Source: Topomyia yanbarensis
Lineage: Eukaryota; Arthropoda; Insecta; Diptera; Culicidae
Reading direction: 5' to 3'
Length of the DNA stretch: 64,000 nt
Assembly (NCBI RefSeq): GCF_030247195.1
Contig: NC_080672.1
Span: forward strand, 311,762,127-311,826,126
Below the pieces are notes generated by a model. It was not told the DNA's origin, made no database searches, and saw nothing but the letters and a program-made list of their open reading frames with translations. Both the position numbers and the translations under genes were made by a program. Below, piece after piece: positions 49,501 to 62,620 of this stretch. The number at the start of each line of letters is the position of its first letter. Positions within the stretch are counted from its first letter, which is position 1.

Positions 49501-51890
49501 CCCCCGCACTTCGCCGTGATTTCCATGTATACTCGGGCATACACCTCCAATAACATTCAATGAGTGGACAGACCGAACACGTTCAATGAACATAATTCAC
49601 AGCAGAAGAAAAGAGAGGCAAACAGAGCAATACCTCATCGATGAACAAAAAGAGCTCCTCGTGTATTCACTAGCAGCTTATCCATGGCAGGCAATACAAA
49701 CTGTTGGAAGATGCAACACATTAATAGGCTTTTCCGTAACAGAAGGTGAAAACAGCGAAAACGTCAACACTACACGGGGAACTTTATTCAATCATCAACA
49801 GCAAACCCCTCCATGTATTCCCCTTGACTCAACGCACTAGACAAACTCGGTCCATCCACCTCCCAAACGCTCACCAGAAATATATGCAGGAAAACTCACA
49901 AAAATCACAATAGAATAAAAGAGACAGGACAGGTAACAGAAATCAAGCAAACCCTGCATATCCCCGTCCCTCAGCGTACACTGCACGTTTTAAAGACAAA
50001 TGAGAGAATCAGTGCAAAGAAAGACGGTGATGATTTAATTTCTCTTTGTCAGGATGGAACTATTCCAATTAGAAAGACAATAAACCTATCAGAAGAAACA
50101 AGCCGCCATCCACACGATGGCTGTCGGACTTACAAAGTCCAACAACTGGCAAACAGACCCCAATCGATCCCAAACAGTGTATGTGTGTGAGATGAACTGC
50201 GTAATTTTACTATATATTCCATGGTCGGTTCACACATTAAAAACATTCTAACTTGGTGCGATAATATACAGAATATGAAGGGCATTGCAGATTAAAATAT
50301 GAAAAAGGATAACTTATCTTGATTCCAACGGGAAGAAGCGTCCGTTTAGAAATTCCTAAGCATCCAAACCCTGCAGCCTCACAAGCCATATTCACTATGT
50401 AATGCTCCGTATCTATATACTTTCTCACTATAACACAATCAGCTATATCATTCCACTAAGACTCAAATCTATTTGATCTCATTTTCTATTGAGTAAAAAG
50501 TATGTATTCTGAAAAGGTTTGGCGTACAGTTCATTGTTCTGAATCCTGGTGGATAACAAGCAAGGTCGGTATACGGTATCAAAGAGTAGAGTGAGTACTG
50601 TTATTGAATATTAATTGAACAACACATGTACCATGCAATAAAACTACTTGGAATCGTCCAAATGCCAGAAAATGATATATATTTACCATTAACGACAATT
50701 AATTCCGTTAGAAGTTATGAGAGTTATACTGGACGGGAATGGATGATTGACGTGCGTCGGTAAATCAATCGTACCTTCATTTATCCAATCCGCATGAATC
50801 GAATCGAATGCACGAATTGAACATCAGTAAAAAGTGACCAACGAATCCCAAGAAGGATCACCCATTATTCCATCATATAAGCCAGTTCTGCATCCATTCC
50901 CTGGTCCACATGTCACAAATACTCAGACGCCCACATACACAGATAGACACACGGCTAGCACACAATTGTACACTAGTACCAAAAACTACAATTATTACAA
51001 CACAACACAACTAATAGGGTTCTACTGTTATTTTTTTTTAATGCGCCTGTGCACGTTGCCGAGGTCGACCGACAAATCGACACACAATGACTTCCACTGC
51101 GAGCCGTGCTCACAAAGACTGCCGTTAAGCTGTTGAACAATGTTTGCAAACACAGCCCACAGAAAAAATCAATCCACGGCGACCCGCCAATCGGCCACGC
51201 CAGTGTGCACAGGCTCTTAGTTGACTGTTAGTTTGGGCTGGTGCAGAGTATGAAAAAACCCAAAACATAAAAAAGGCCCATAAGCCCTCTCGGTCTCCTC
51301 GATGCACCACTATCGAAGCGCAATGCAATAACCATCCTAAAGCAGGTGTCGGCTCAAATATGCTTGAAGATGTTTGCAATACCGTCAACCTAGGAGAGGG
51401 TGAATCGCAGAATAAATTCTTCGTTACCTTACCTGACCCCCCCCCCCCCCCCCCCCCTCCCCTTCATTATAGACAATCCCTTACCCATTCCCAATACACC
51501 GCCGTTAAAGTACTACTGAAGGAGAACTTGCAACTCATTTTACCTTGAACATTAACAACATTGTATAAGAAAGTGATATAAGATTGAAATAGGCTAACAT
51601 CAAGCGCGATGTCTCAATTTATGGACTTGGCAAACTGCACTTTATTCGCATGTTGTTTGGTTAGTAGGTAGGGATGATTGTTTCGACCTGCTACAATTCA
51701 AATCCAACCGCTCAGAGAACTGTTGAACTACGGAAGGCTAAACTGAAAACGACGTTTTGAGATTTTTTTGTTGTTTCTCCTCTTTCTCGCCAAACCCTCT
51801 AACGTAGTTTTGTTTTACATAACTCATTCTTGTAGACAGCTGATTATGTTCTACTCAATCTTTGTTACTGTCGAAATATCTCCTCTCGGC
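46531..51890. other. Mostly unassigned non-coding DNA
   Basis: A 5.4-kb stretch without a recognisable gene. It holds a tRNA-like fragment (47000-47035), poly-G/poly-C runs (47410-47423, 49490-49505, 51437-51459), and a shared segment GAATCGCAGAATAAATTCTT at 47640 and 51402. A 22-bp direct repeat around AGAGTGAGTACTGTTATTGA lies at 48238 and 50588. It probably lies between the RRS1 side and the 3' end of akirin. Confidence 0.5.
47000..47035 (+). repeat. tRNA-like head (SINE or tRNA relic)
   Basis: GGCGATAGCTCAGTTGGATA followed by AAGCGACAG has a perfect tRNA D-arm/A-box (TAGCTCAGTTGG). No anticodon arm or B box follows, so it is not a working tRNA gene. It may be the 5' end of another SINE. 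Confidence 0.55.
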
Positions 51891-51899
51891 TTATTTCTT

Positions 51900-53779
51900 G
51901 TTTGTTTTGCTTTGGTGAGTGTTGTGTAAGTTGTTGGTGATTGTGGAGTTGCTAAGTGGGGTTTCCTTTTCTGTTTCTGTGACTAAACATCGAACGGTTC
52001 GTACATTGTTTGTAAAGGTATGAGCTAGGTTCATGCGTCTGCTGTTGTGGCTTGTTTTGGCTAAGGTAGGTAGTTTTTCTTTAATTAGTAGCACTGCTGC
52101 TGCCTTTTAATGCACTATTTGATTCTATGAAGGTGCTCACGTGAGTTACTTTGTATGACGCCGGAACATTATATACGCTTTTGTTATCTGCTCGCAAAAC
52201 GATTAGTTTAGTGATTTGAAGAATAATTTTGTTGCATTTTCATCGTTTTATATAAAACATATGTATATAAACGCTTACTCTTTAACTTACTCATCTCACT
52301 GTTCGTAATATAAGCTTAATTTTTGTGTTTTTCGATTTTCTTTTCGCTCAATCTTTTGCTTTTTTTATTCTGTATACTAATATATAATGACGATCCTTGC
52401 GGGTTCCCCCAACTTTTTTACTCTCGCCTTAATTTAACCTTAACTTATATAGAAACTTAACTTTACATGAACTGTTTCTTCTGTCTATCTCATCTTGTCA
52501 GTTAGTTGTTTTCTGGTTTCTAGATGGTTAAGCTTTAAACAATTGTTATGCTTTTGTCTATATGTATATAAATATATATATAGTTTCATATGTATAAATG
52601 TATATGTTGTGTGTTGTCTATTTATTATGCTTAGTTTTTTGCTCGCTTTACCACTAGTTTTTGACCATCGTATTCTATTAGTATTATCAAGTTTCCCTAT
52701 TCAATGAGATAATTTGTTTAGTTTTACCCCTCTTTGAAATATCTCCTGTTGACTGTAATTACTTTTTTCGCCTTTCGCGTGGCTATCCCGGAAGCATCAC
52801 GAAAGTCAATTATTAGTTAGGTTACATATTTCCAGAAACAACAAAACTAAGTGACTCTTTAATGGAATCGGTGTTAGGCTTATTGCAAAAGTACACTGTT
52901 GTACAAAGAAAACAAACTATCGACTATTTTTACACAAGAGTAGAACAAAATGTTGAAATTATTGAACAAAATTGACTATGGTGGGGGGAAATGGCGAAGG
53001 GAAACAAAATCAATGAGAAAGATGGAAAAGGAAAAACAAATAGAATTAGCATTATACTCATACCATCAACGAAACAAAACGCTTAGAACTAAATTTTGCT
53101 ATGGATTGTTTAAGATCCAAAATTAAGGACTAAAAATATACTACTAGGTACTCTCTTCAAAGTAATAAATCGAGTATAAACGAATAGCAAAAAAATCCAT
53201 CATTGAGAAGTGTACAGAACAACAAAGTTTATCCTTCTTGTTCTTGATAGGCCAGACCGATCAGTTAGTATTTGCGTTTTTTTGCTTTCTTCGAATATGA
53301 TGAGCAGTTACGGAACTACTGGGACTTAGTAACGGAAAACGGGCAACACTGCGCCTCGACCAGTTGTACGTGTCCTTTGAAGTACGTAAAGCTTTATAAT
53401 TGCATAAGTTTATTAGTTCGTTAATGTAACTAAACGACATCGATAAACCGAGCGAAAAAAAATTCAACCTTGCTTGAAGAACTGTTTAGAATACAATCAA
53501 ATACTCGTTATCAGACTACTGCTGCTGATTGAGTGTTTATCCCTATTGGGATTTCTTGCCTTTCTCTCGTGTTAGATCAGTAGGTATGTATGGCTAGTAG
53601 AATTTAGTACAACATAAATGAAGAGCTCTATTCAGTAAGACATAGGTATCAGGATTTTAAACATTTAGATGCATGTGTGTGTATTGTTTTGTTGTAGTGT
53701 TGCTATTTTAGTGTTGCGTGAATGCATATCATTCTACGTTGTGTTTTTTCTGCAGTTACGATATTAAATAACTAGCTGA
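51900..53779 (-). other. Probable akirin 3' UTR and flank
   Basis: Read on the - strand this follows the akirin stop codon. It is A-rich, non-coding and free of obvious repeats. Candidate - strand AATAAA signals lie at 52621-52626 and 52364-52369. The extent of the UTR is a guess. Confidence 0.4.
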
Positions 53780-53790
53780 TTAGGAGAGGT
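53780..53790 (-). CDS. akirin: akirin, last coding exon (11 bases)
   Basis: After a - strand acceptor TTTGTTGCAG, the bases ACCTCTCCTAA complete the split Tyr codon and add Leu-Ser-stop. The protein then ends in PSYLS, the invariant akirin C-terminus known from Drosophila. The intron before it is only 59 bases (53791-53849). Without this micro-exon the preceding exon would read through into PSCKYS, unlike any akirin. Confidence 0.9.
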
Positions 53791-53849
53791 CTGCAACAAA
53801 TAAAATAGAATCAGAATCATATTGCCGTTCCATTCGATCGAATACTTAC

Positions 53850-54006
53850 AACTTGGCGCCGCTTCGTAGCGTCTCTGTATTTGGTCGTAGGTGAATTTGA
53901 CAAATGCGTCGTACTGTTCGGCTAGCTTGGTGGTCAAAACGGCATCATACTGCTCCCGCAAGGCATCCTCTCTTTCCTTCATCATACGCTCGCAGATCAT
54001 TTGTAC
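53850..54006 (-). CDS. akirin: akirin, C-terminal exon
   Basis: Encodes the conserved akirin C-terminal block: [20 protein letters not shown], then [20 protein letters not shown] and [12 protein letters not shown]. It enters in phase 0 after ACATTTCAG and leaves in phase 1 at T|GTAAGTATT. The segment is helical and predicted from family knowledge to mediate dimer and partner contacts. It joins upstream to 58107-58306 over a 4.1-kb intron and downstream to the 11-base exon. The sequence is nearly identical to other insect akirins and shows no damage. Confidence 0.95.
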
Positions 54007-54699
54007 CTGAAATGTAATAAAGTTTGAAACATTTTACATTACAGCATGTTTCAATAAAAGAAGCAACCAAACTAAATGAAAATATTAACACAGTACAATT
54101 ACGGTCTGGTTGCAATACATGTTTGAAATGAATTGTACAGCTGATTCAGTCCCCGTCCACATAACAAATTTAAAAAAAATCAGGGTTGGGCCAATGATGA
54201 ATTACCTATAAAAATTTTTTCGTGGTTTTTTTATAAAATTTCCTTCCACATCAGATTTCACGTAGGGTAAGGTGGGGTAAATCCGACCTAGTAAATGGTT
54301 TTGGCTAAAAAATGCTCATTTTACATCGGATCACATCGGAGCTCTGTTTTCCGCACGTACAAATCGCTTGCTAAATCATGAATGGCAAACATAGGAATGT
54401 TCTGCTCCTTGGGGTAGAATCAAATACACCAATATTGTTTCCAACTGTGGCATATTAGTTCCACGGATTCTGCCTCTGTCCATCTTTACGTCATCTATGA
54501 TACAATATTGATGCGTAAAAGTGAAACTATCATGAACGCTTCCTTATACACGCAGAAAAAAAATGAATATTTGGATCAATTATTTTGCGACTTTGATTCA
54601 AATTCAAAGATTTTATTGAAACAGAAAGAAAATTTATTTTTCCCTTAAGTACCAGACAGTGTTGGTTCAAAAATATTGACATTTCTGAATAAGAAAAAT

Positions 54700-55014
54700 A
54701 GGACAGACGAGCCCTTACTTATCTCATTAGTCAGGATGTCACACTATTTTGATTGTAACTCGACTTAACGTGATTGGATTGCGCTAAAATAGGTATCATC
54801 TTCCTTGCTTCGTTTTTAAGAAGCAGTAGCGTAAAAAAACCTGGTTTGAAAAATGTAAAATACTCGCGTTTGCACGAACAAAAACTCGGGTCCAACGCAC
54901 CCTTATTCATCCTACCAGTTGACCTAATGCATTGAATAAAGATAGCAGACACTGCTCTAACTAATATATTTAGATGGGTGGGACGAATACAGGAGCTAAA
55001 ATGAATTAGGGCAC
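54700..55014 (+). mobile_element. Old repeat, copy without the younger MITEs
   Basis: The inverse partner of 45702-46530. It runs from GCCCTTACTTATCTCATTAG to GCTAAAATGAATTAGGGCAC and keeps the empty sites for two of the MITEs found there, in TTTTTAAGAAGCAGTAGCG and CAAACC..AAAATGTAAAATACTCG. Confidence 0.7.
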
Positions 55015-56146
55015 AGTAACCTTATTACCTCTATTCTAAAATCTGACAGAAAAACGGGGAATATTCGTATCAGATAAATTGGAACTTTTATTCAAATTCA
55101 AGGATAATCTTGAATCTTTTCAAAGGTTAGGAAATTAAGTGTTAGTCATGTAATACGAACCCAATATTTTTTATTTCAGGAAAAAGATACACTGGCAAAA
55201 CTTTGAAACATAAACGAGTAGAGAAGCTATTAAAACAGCTTGAAAAGCTTGGTTTAGAAGAAATTGGGCGAAATCAGGAATTGACGCAAAACATGAGCCC
55301 CTCAGGCTAAAAGAATAAAATACAATAATCAGGATATTGGTTTTAATTGGTTCTTATAAGAACAAAAAATGTTCAAATGAGATGCATTTTTCCATTGTTT
55401 TAAAAATAAGATCATATTTTGAATAACAAAAATGCTTTATTTCAAAAAAACAGTTTCGGTAATTTAAATAAAAGTATTAAATCTACACCAGGCTCACTCT
55501 CTATATAAAGACTGGCTAGTAGGAATAACAAACATTTTCTGACAGTAATAACAAAAAACTGGAGCTGTAGAGCTAGGGTCTCGGCCAGGCTCCTCGTCAG
55601 AATCACTCACCACAATTGCAGACGAGACAGAAAATGTCACCCGCTAAAGCACTGCTTAAGGCCAATTGCAGCGGGTTTGCATATGATATTCATTGTAAGG
55701 TTCAGATATGTGCGGGCGTAATTACTTCACCATAGCGTGTATTGTCGCGAAGGGCTGAAGCGTTTGTGCGTTAACGTATTCGATCACGTGTGCATTTGTA
55801 TGTCGCGTGTGTTAATGTGCACTTAACTTTGTATGTATAAATTCGAGTTTTCCTCCGTGCGTCATTTCGCATATTCGCGTGTGTTCTTAGATGATCGTGC
55901 GCAGACCGTGAATCTGATACTGAATTTTCGGTGTAAAAAGAAAATGAAGTTCTTCTTGGATAGTCACGCAAACCGTTATTCTGATATTTAGTTTTCAATA
56001 CGGTTCAGATTCTGACAGGGAGTTACGCCATATCACTAGAGTTCCTGGTCATGTCGCTATGGAACGTGTTGTCTAGTGGATATGAGAGCTTTCTTTTCTT
56101 TATTTGGTCCACTGAAGGCATTCATGATAGCGCGAACGCGGGAGAA
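55015..56146. other. Intronic DNA, no feature assigned
   Basis: AT-rich, with a TATATAAAG at about 55502 that has no initiator or gene after it, and no resolved repeats. Confidence 0.4.
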
Positions 56147-56153
56147 TACAGTA

Positions 56154-56407
56154 CACACAGAAAAAAAATGTTGGTAAAAATAAAAGTTTTTCACTCTTAG
56201 TAAAAAAACAACCAATGCATACTCTTAGTTTGAAAATAAAATTTTTATTTTGATTACTATTCTTCATCAGTTTAAAAGGAAAACTTTTATTTTGTTTGGT
56301 ATTGTTGATTAATTTAAAAAAATTACTTTCAACCTAATAGTAGGCGTTGGTTGGTTTTTGTTAAGAGCGGAACACTCTTACTTTTACCAATATTTTTTTT
56401 CGGTGTG
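56154..56407. mobile_element. MITE, CACACAGAAAAAAAA termini, 7-bp target duplication
   Basis: CACACAGAAAAAAAATGTTG at the left and CAATATTTTTTTTCGGTGTG at the right are inverted with two mismatches. Both are flanked by TACAGTA (56147-56153 and 56408-56414). Confidence 0.88.
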
Positions 56408-56585
56408 TACAGTATCTACCTAGTGAGAGAGATTGTTACAGTCTCGTTTCACGACAGTAAACACCAGCACGTCCCTCCATCAGAGAACCGTCGTCAGTGT
56501 AACAGACTATGTACTTGCGTTGTCTTTCCATATAGCCAGACAACCACTCCTCTCGAGAGGGAATCTTCACATGGAATGTCCTGTA

Positions 56586-57026
56586 GGAAAACTACTTTCA
56601 ATGTGCAACTCCTGGTAATCCTAAAGTTTGATCAATACCGCCGGCGTCGGCCAGGCCCGAACGTAGATCGCGGAAGGAAAGGGAAGGAATGGTTAGTCCG
56701 ATACTTGCTTTTGCTAGAGGCCGTATATACTACTGCGCACTCCACAAATATCACAGGAGGAGTTAGTAAGTGTTAGTGTTAGTAAGAGTATAGAAGTTGG
56801 ATCATTTCTTCTTTACCGACACCAGAGAGGTGACTTCACTATCTGAACTAGATATCGATCCACTAAAACTCATAGACCGGGGGACCAACGGCTTTACTTC
56901 CCTTTCGAAGGAAGACGTGACCACAGATTTTTTCACCTCAGAAAAATCTCAACGACCTCGGCTGGAGTTGAACCCAGGCAAATTGGAATAATTGGCGGTC
57001 ACGCTTACCACTCAACCACCGGCGCC
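56586..57026 (-). mobile_element. tRNA-derived SINE (family B), full length
   Basis: On the - strand it starts GGCGCCGGTGGTTGAGTGGT. The A box TGGTTGAGTGG is at 57008-57018 and the B box GGTTCAACTCC at 56964-56974. It then runs through GAGATTTTTCTGAGGTG, CGCGATCTACGTTCGGGCCT and ends near GTTGCACATTGAAAG. A shorter copy is at 38691-38997 and a fragment at 4410-4450. Confidence 0.78.
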
Positions 57027-58106
57027 GTCATCGATTGGCAAAACGCGTTAGACGGGAAAAACGATGCGGGCTTCGAGAGGGACAAGTATCAATATAGCCG
57101 GTGAGATATCCAACTTGTTTAAGATGTTTGGCGGATTGAACTAGGTTAATGCACTTTAGTTTGTGGTTCAATATAACAGGTAAAACGAAGATCCGGTGAA
57201 TTCAGGATAAGAAGCCACAAACGACATTAACATTATAAGCGTGGGCTGCAGAGCAGTGGGTCAAATGGTATTACGACAATTGGGGCACTCGATTCGAGTT
57301 TCGTTGCGCTCAAACGCGGGCATTTCACTTTTTTCAGAGCATTTGTGTTACTATATTGGATTTTAACGAACAAGTAAAGCTGTTGATGCCAATTTATAGG
57401 CATTCCATCGATGGTAGGCACCCTCTCTAATACGGTGAACAATGTGCCATACACACTGTATCACCTACGATAACACGATATGAGATTACGATTCACAGTA
57501 ATGCACGATCGTTTCACTCGTTACCACAATGTGTGGCACAATGAGGCACACTTTTGACAACTCAAAAATTGTCAACAAAATGTAGTTGAATAATCATAGC
57601 AACCATTGCTTTTGTTTTACTGAACACCATGGCACATCGTGGCACATTGCGGCACAAGCTACCATGCTGTTTGTTTGTGAGCACAATTCGATTTGTGCTA
57701 AGCGACTCACCCCTTGACTTTACCCTACAATATACGAAAATATCCGCTCAACCTGATTTGAGATTTTTTATTTAATCTATTGATAAAATCAATTTTTTTT
57801 TTCACATTCTTTGAACGTGCTGAATCGAGCAAAGGCAATCAAAAAAAAGCAGGGTAGGTAAAAATTTCTCATTTTCTTTGCTGCGTCTAATAGAAAATTC
57901 GTAAAAAAGAAGCATAAAAATTATCCATGCTACAAGGGATTTCAGACAACTGCAATACACATCTGTCTTTATCAGGTCCTTTCCTACAAAAAAAAGGTCC
58001 TGCTACCCCTATTGTGCCGTTTCTCAACAGCTTGTGCGTATGCATGACAACCATGCATGATGCTCCTTTGTCTCAGTATGATGAAGGAACCAAGAGAAGC
58101 ACGTAC

Positions 58107-58306
58107 CTGTTTGAATGTGAAGAGTGCCTTCTCCGGATTTTTGACCATACTTGGCGGACTGTCCGGTCTGCGGGGACTGTCTGGGCCCATCTCGGAACCG
58201 CTGGATTCTGAGTCCTGCATGCGCTCCATGTTGCCAGTGTTGAATGTCAGCTGCTTCCGGCGGTGCAGTCTTTTGATCTCTTCGGTGATGTTTTGGGCCA
58301 TTTTTT
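58107..58306 (-). CDS. akirin: akirin, central exon
   Basis: Akirin is a small nuclear protein needed for Relish/NF-kB-dependent immune gene expression and for several developmental programmes, acting as a bridge to chromatin remodellers (family knowledge). This exon encodes KMAQNITEEIKRLHRRKQL, the serine-rich MERMQDSESSGSEMGPDSP with RRPDSPPS, and EKALFTFKQ, all standard akirin blocks in order. The acceptor is TTTTCCAG|AAAAAATGG. The exon opens with two bases of a split codon, so the ATG at 58299-58301 is an internal Met, not the start. The donor is CAG|GTACGT. The first coding exon, with the usual MACATLKR start and nuclear localisation signal, was not found up to 64000. Confidence 0.95.
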
Positions 58307-59773
58307 CTGGAAAATAAAAAATTAAAATTATAATGATAATGGAGTGGTGTGGGAACGTACGTTAAGTTGCGGATTAAAATAATTATTTAATAAAATCGTG
58401 GGTTGCATTTACTTTGTCTCATCATTATTATTTCTATAAATGTCATCATCAACCATAGCTTAAGGGGTGCCCCCCATCAAATTGCATCACGGCAAAAAAC
58501 GGTAATTCAAGAGTACTTATTCAAAAGGTCCTAAGTGACATTGAGCTCGAACTGAGAAAAACGAGGCTGAAGATTCATGGACCTAAAACAAATCCCTATT
58601 AGAGAACAAATATGTGTTTTGATGGAACAATTATGTCAATATAGTCCAAGGACTATGCTCTAAGGGTAAATAATACTAAAAACATGAAATGTTTAGCGCT
58701 AATGTATTTTTTAAACGATTTAGAATGATGCGTCTTTTTGAAATTATAGGACCTTTCACTTAGGTCTTTTTTTCGGGCCTAAGAATCATACGACGCTGCA
58801 CATAAGGCTTTTTTCAGCAAAGGTAGCTCTTGCGACGAATATTGAATTTCTTCAAAGTTTTATACAAAATGAGCACCGGAATACGAATGTTCTTCATTAC
58901 TATGGTAAATAGTTGCACTGGATTTAACAGAAGTCTTGCAGAAAAACATTGCGGGAAACTTTAGTTTATATTAGCAAACCATTGGCTGGAATTGGTTAAA
59001 ACCAACGAATGGGATGTTAATTTAGAATAACCAAGCTTTCCAATTATCATTTAATTTATTATACTTTTTAAATTCAACTTCGAAAATAAGTCGCATGAAC
59101 AGAAGAAAATAATTTCTTTTATTTTGATGCTTAGGACGTTTTTACAAGGTACCTATGTGCAGTGGGAAAAACATAGAATGAAATGAATCTTGCGTCGTTT
59201 TTGCATGGCGCCTATGAGCAGTTGCAGAGGTTTTGAAATGTTTCACGCATAGGTCCTTTCAATTTAAAAGGTCTCAAGTGCAAAATTTCAAAATATGATC
59301 ATGAAAACTTTGCGACTTCTTATATAATGCTTGTTATTTTGATAAATACTGGGTATAATGAATCCTGGTTTTCGGGATTCGTTAGCTATGTTGTAATCAC
59401 ATGCTGCGCTTCAAATAACTCAGTTTGTCTACATTTGTCACTAAGGACTTCTGTGATACAGGTCGATTTTTAATGGTGTAAGGTGTACTGCCTAGAAAAG
59501 CTTAAGAGCCACATATCCGAGCCCATGTGGATTTTTGTCAAAAATGAGTTATCTGTTGGATTGTATTCTGTATCACCACTGAATCACAATGCACAAATAA
59601 GATTACCAGGTTTGTTTAGAAAACATCTAAAAAAAATAACAAAACATGGTTGTCCCATGCATAAGGCTCAATGAAAATGCAAATTTTGAACAGCGTTTTT
59701 CTCGGCTTGCTGTTTTTCAATATGGGACTCATGCTTTTATGGACAGTGTAGTTTGTAGTTTGATTAACTGAAG

Positions 59774-60080
59774 AATAAGTTGTGCTTAAGCTGCTGACTA
59801 ATGTGGCTGCGCCGCATCGTTTTTTAGCATACAGTCCGATTTCACTGCCGTTCAGTCGGCTTTAAACTATATCCCCTATGTTTGGGTGAAGCGGACAAAC
59901 GAGAGGATCACAGGTTCACTTAGCGAACGGTTGATCAACATCTCGTCCAGCGAATCCTCAGCGGCTTTGCGGATCCATGGCCTCGGATATGCGGCCAAGG
60001 CGCATCACACTAGCTCCGCTGCATAAGCTCACTTGTTAAAGAACTGTCATTGTTATGGATGTTATTAAGCACAACTTATT
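59774..60080. mobile_element. TIR element, AATAAGTTGTGCTTAA ends
   Basis: AATAAGTTGTGCTTAA (59774-59789) and its exact inverse TTAAGCACAACTTATT (60065-60080) enclose a GC-richer 275 bp than the surroundings (CATCTCGTCCAGCGAATCC, CGGATCCATGGCCTCGGATA). No frame or target duplication is clear. Confidence 0.6.
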
Positions 60081-62199
60081 TTTTCGGTTTATCAAACCTT
60101 GGTTCAAAATTTCGCATTTCCGCTCTCGGATTCGGTTTATTTAGCCTCAAATACAACCTTTTGGCAAAAAACTGCAAAAAGACCTCTATCCCTAAAGTCT
60201 ACAAACTAGACGATTACCAATAACAGGGTCGAGACCGTAAAACTGAAAATCATAAGGCCGAATCTAAAAGGCGGAAAAATCAAAAGGCGAAATTTCAAAA
60301 GGCAAACTGATATCAGCATTTCGATACGAAATTTCTTCCACATCGATCGGATTCAAATCGTGGTTATGACGTTTTTGGTGTAGGACGGTATAGTTGTTGC
60401 TTCTAAAACAGTAACCGTCCTACCAGGGCAATTGTCCTGTGCATTGGCTTTGTGCTCTCTATACGCACACTCCCAATATTTTTGTTTTTTTTACTGACAA
60501 GAAATTTTGTAATTTATTGGGTCAAAATAACTCAAATAATTAGATGTATTTTGAGAGCGCCTAACGGAGACTCTTAGTTACTTATAAATTATAAAATCCC
60601 TTTACCATTAGTTTACCATAGTTGTGTATATATTGAATAGAACACAAACCAATGAGAAGGTCCTTATAATAATTGGTAGCGAGAAGGTAAAAAAGGTCGC
60701 ACAAAATTCTCGTAGCAGATGTCTGAGAAATACTTATAGACATTGAAAATAGATTCAATTATCATCTTGTGCCAGAAGCGATATTTAATGTTTAGTGATT
60801 CCCTTTGGATCAAAGATCAGCATATGTTTGGAAGCTAGGAAGTGAATTCGGCAACAATCGTAGGCGGTACCACCCCTCTCCTCTTCCTGGGATATAATAG
60901 AAAGAAACCGTGTTGTGCGTAGCACTTGTTGATGGATTTTAAAATAATAGTAAGGTCATGCGATGAAGTCAAAGCTTTGCGAGGAACTGAAATGATGTAA
61001 AACTTCTGAAGATCAGTCGTCGGATGCAGCGGCCCCTCCTAAGCAAAACTGTGATCTTCTCGTATGCCCGGCTTACTCGACGATAGTGATTGATTCCTTC
61101 TTTCAAACATGAGCAGTTCTTTGAATCTGCAAGCAAATTAAGCTTGCAAGCGAATTTGTGAACCTCTCGTCTGCCCGGAATGCTTAACCATAGCGGTTAA
61201 TTTGTTTTTTAATCTTTATTAAAATCGAAATTAATGGACATTTCGACACAAAGTTTGGTGGGTTTTTGAGCATTTATCCTTCTTTTACTTTTGAAACATT
61301 TCATACGTAAACGTTTGAGCTACCCGATTTCTCGGTTAACTCAAACATAAGACACAATACTTTCGAGAATACGTCCTTACGTCAAATTGTACTTCTACTA
61401 CACGACTGTTATGTCAAATGATTATGTAATGTTTTATGTCAAAAATTATTACATCGAAAGACTTTTCATGCGTTGAAACTGACATTTTATAAAAGATTGT
61501 CTCTTATTTTAAGCATTAACTGTTCTTTAGAGTTTCGCGTTTCAAATATTTGTGTTGATACATTTTTGAATTCAATCATTATTTATTTACAGGCTTTTGA
61601 GGTGCTAGGATCGAAGTTTCTTATTTGATGTGTTTCATTGATCGTTTCATATGACGGTCACTAAAGAATAAAATAAATGAAGATGAAATTTCCTGGCTCA
61701 TGGTCCCAGTTACAAGGTAAATGCAGCTTTTCAAGTCACAGTTGCAAAAAGCTTGCCAAACCAGATGATTCATACTGAACTTCGAAAATTTCATGTTGGA
61801 GAATGTCTTGAACATTTCCCCCTTTTGTCCACCATTTCAGTCATTTAATGAACCCGAAGAACTGCTCAGTCAAAGACAAACTTTTGCCGAATAGCAATTC
61901 ACTTTTAGCACTTTGAGAATCACATAATTCATTCATGAAAACAATTCAATTGATTATCTGTTTGTGCTCTATTCCAATATCACAAAATGAACCTTCCCCG
62001 AACGAATCATAATAAGCATTTGAGCAAATGCAATGTAATTGAAACGATTATTACGCATTTTGTTGAAAAATTTTGAATTTTCGGTGAACAAAATTTTTCT
62101 ATGCTTTGGTATTTTTTAAGTTTTTTGAGAATTGACACTTTCTGCAAAATGTATTTTTCGGGAAAAAGTTTTGGCATTTTATTTTCTGGGGACGATTTT

Positions 62200-62620
62200 C
62201 GAGGTAATGTTATTGAATCCAAATATAGCTATGCCAAACGACCAATTATGCTAAATTAAAGTTTTCCTGAATATAAAAATAATTACCCTCAGCAGTAGCA
62301 CGGCTCAAAATTATGCCAAATGACCATACTTCTTGCACAGTTATGTCTTTTCCCTAAAGATGAAAATATATATGTCAAAAAACCTTCAGTGTGACAAATT
62401 CTCGAAATCATGCCAAAAGTCCGTTATACCAAATCAACCTCACTTTACGCTTATTAGAAATTATGCTAAATGACCATTAGCCTGCAGATAAAGATAATTC
62501 TGTCCGTTATGCCCCACAATAGAAATTATGCAAAATGACATCCTGGGGATAAAAATAATTCAAATGACCATTATTGCAAATAATGGTTAGGCAAAATGTC
62601 TGCTAAACACCCTACTGCCA
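62200..62620. repeat. Degenerate tandem of ATTATGCCAAATGACC-like unit
   Basis: Repeats include ATGCCAAACGACCAATTATG, ATTATGCCAAATGACC, ATGCCAAAAGTCCGTTAT, ATTATGCTAAATGACC and ATTATGCAAAATGAC, spaced irregularly over 400 bp. Confidence 0.6.

Larger units (their letters stand above)
54007..58106 (-). other. akirin intron, 4.1 kb
   Basis: GT-AG intron (- strand GTACGT ... ATTTCAG). It contains an old repeat (54700-55014), a MITE with 7-bp duplication (56154-56407) and a full-length SINE (56586-57026). At 57240-57720 GGCACA-rich short repeats occur; the rest is unassigned. Confidence 0.85.

Noticed and set aside
55502..55545. TATATAAAG as a promoter
   Set aside because: No initiator at the right distance and no gene downstream; expected by chance in AT-rich DNA.
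58299..58301. ATG of MAQNITEEIK as the akirin start
   Set aside because: It follows a splice acceptor in mid-codon and aligns to an internal Met of known akirins; the true N-terminus (MACATLKR type) is missing.
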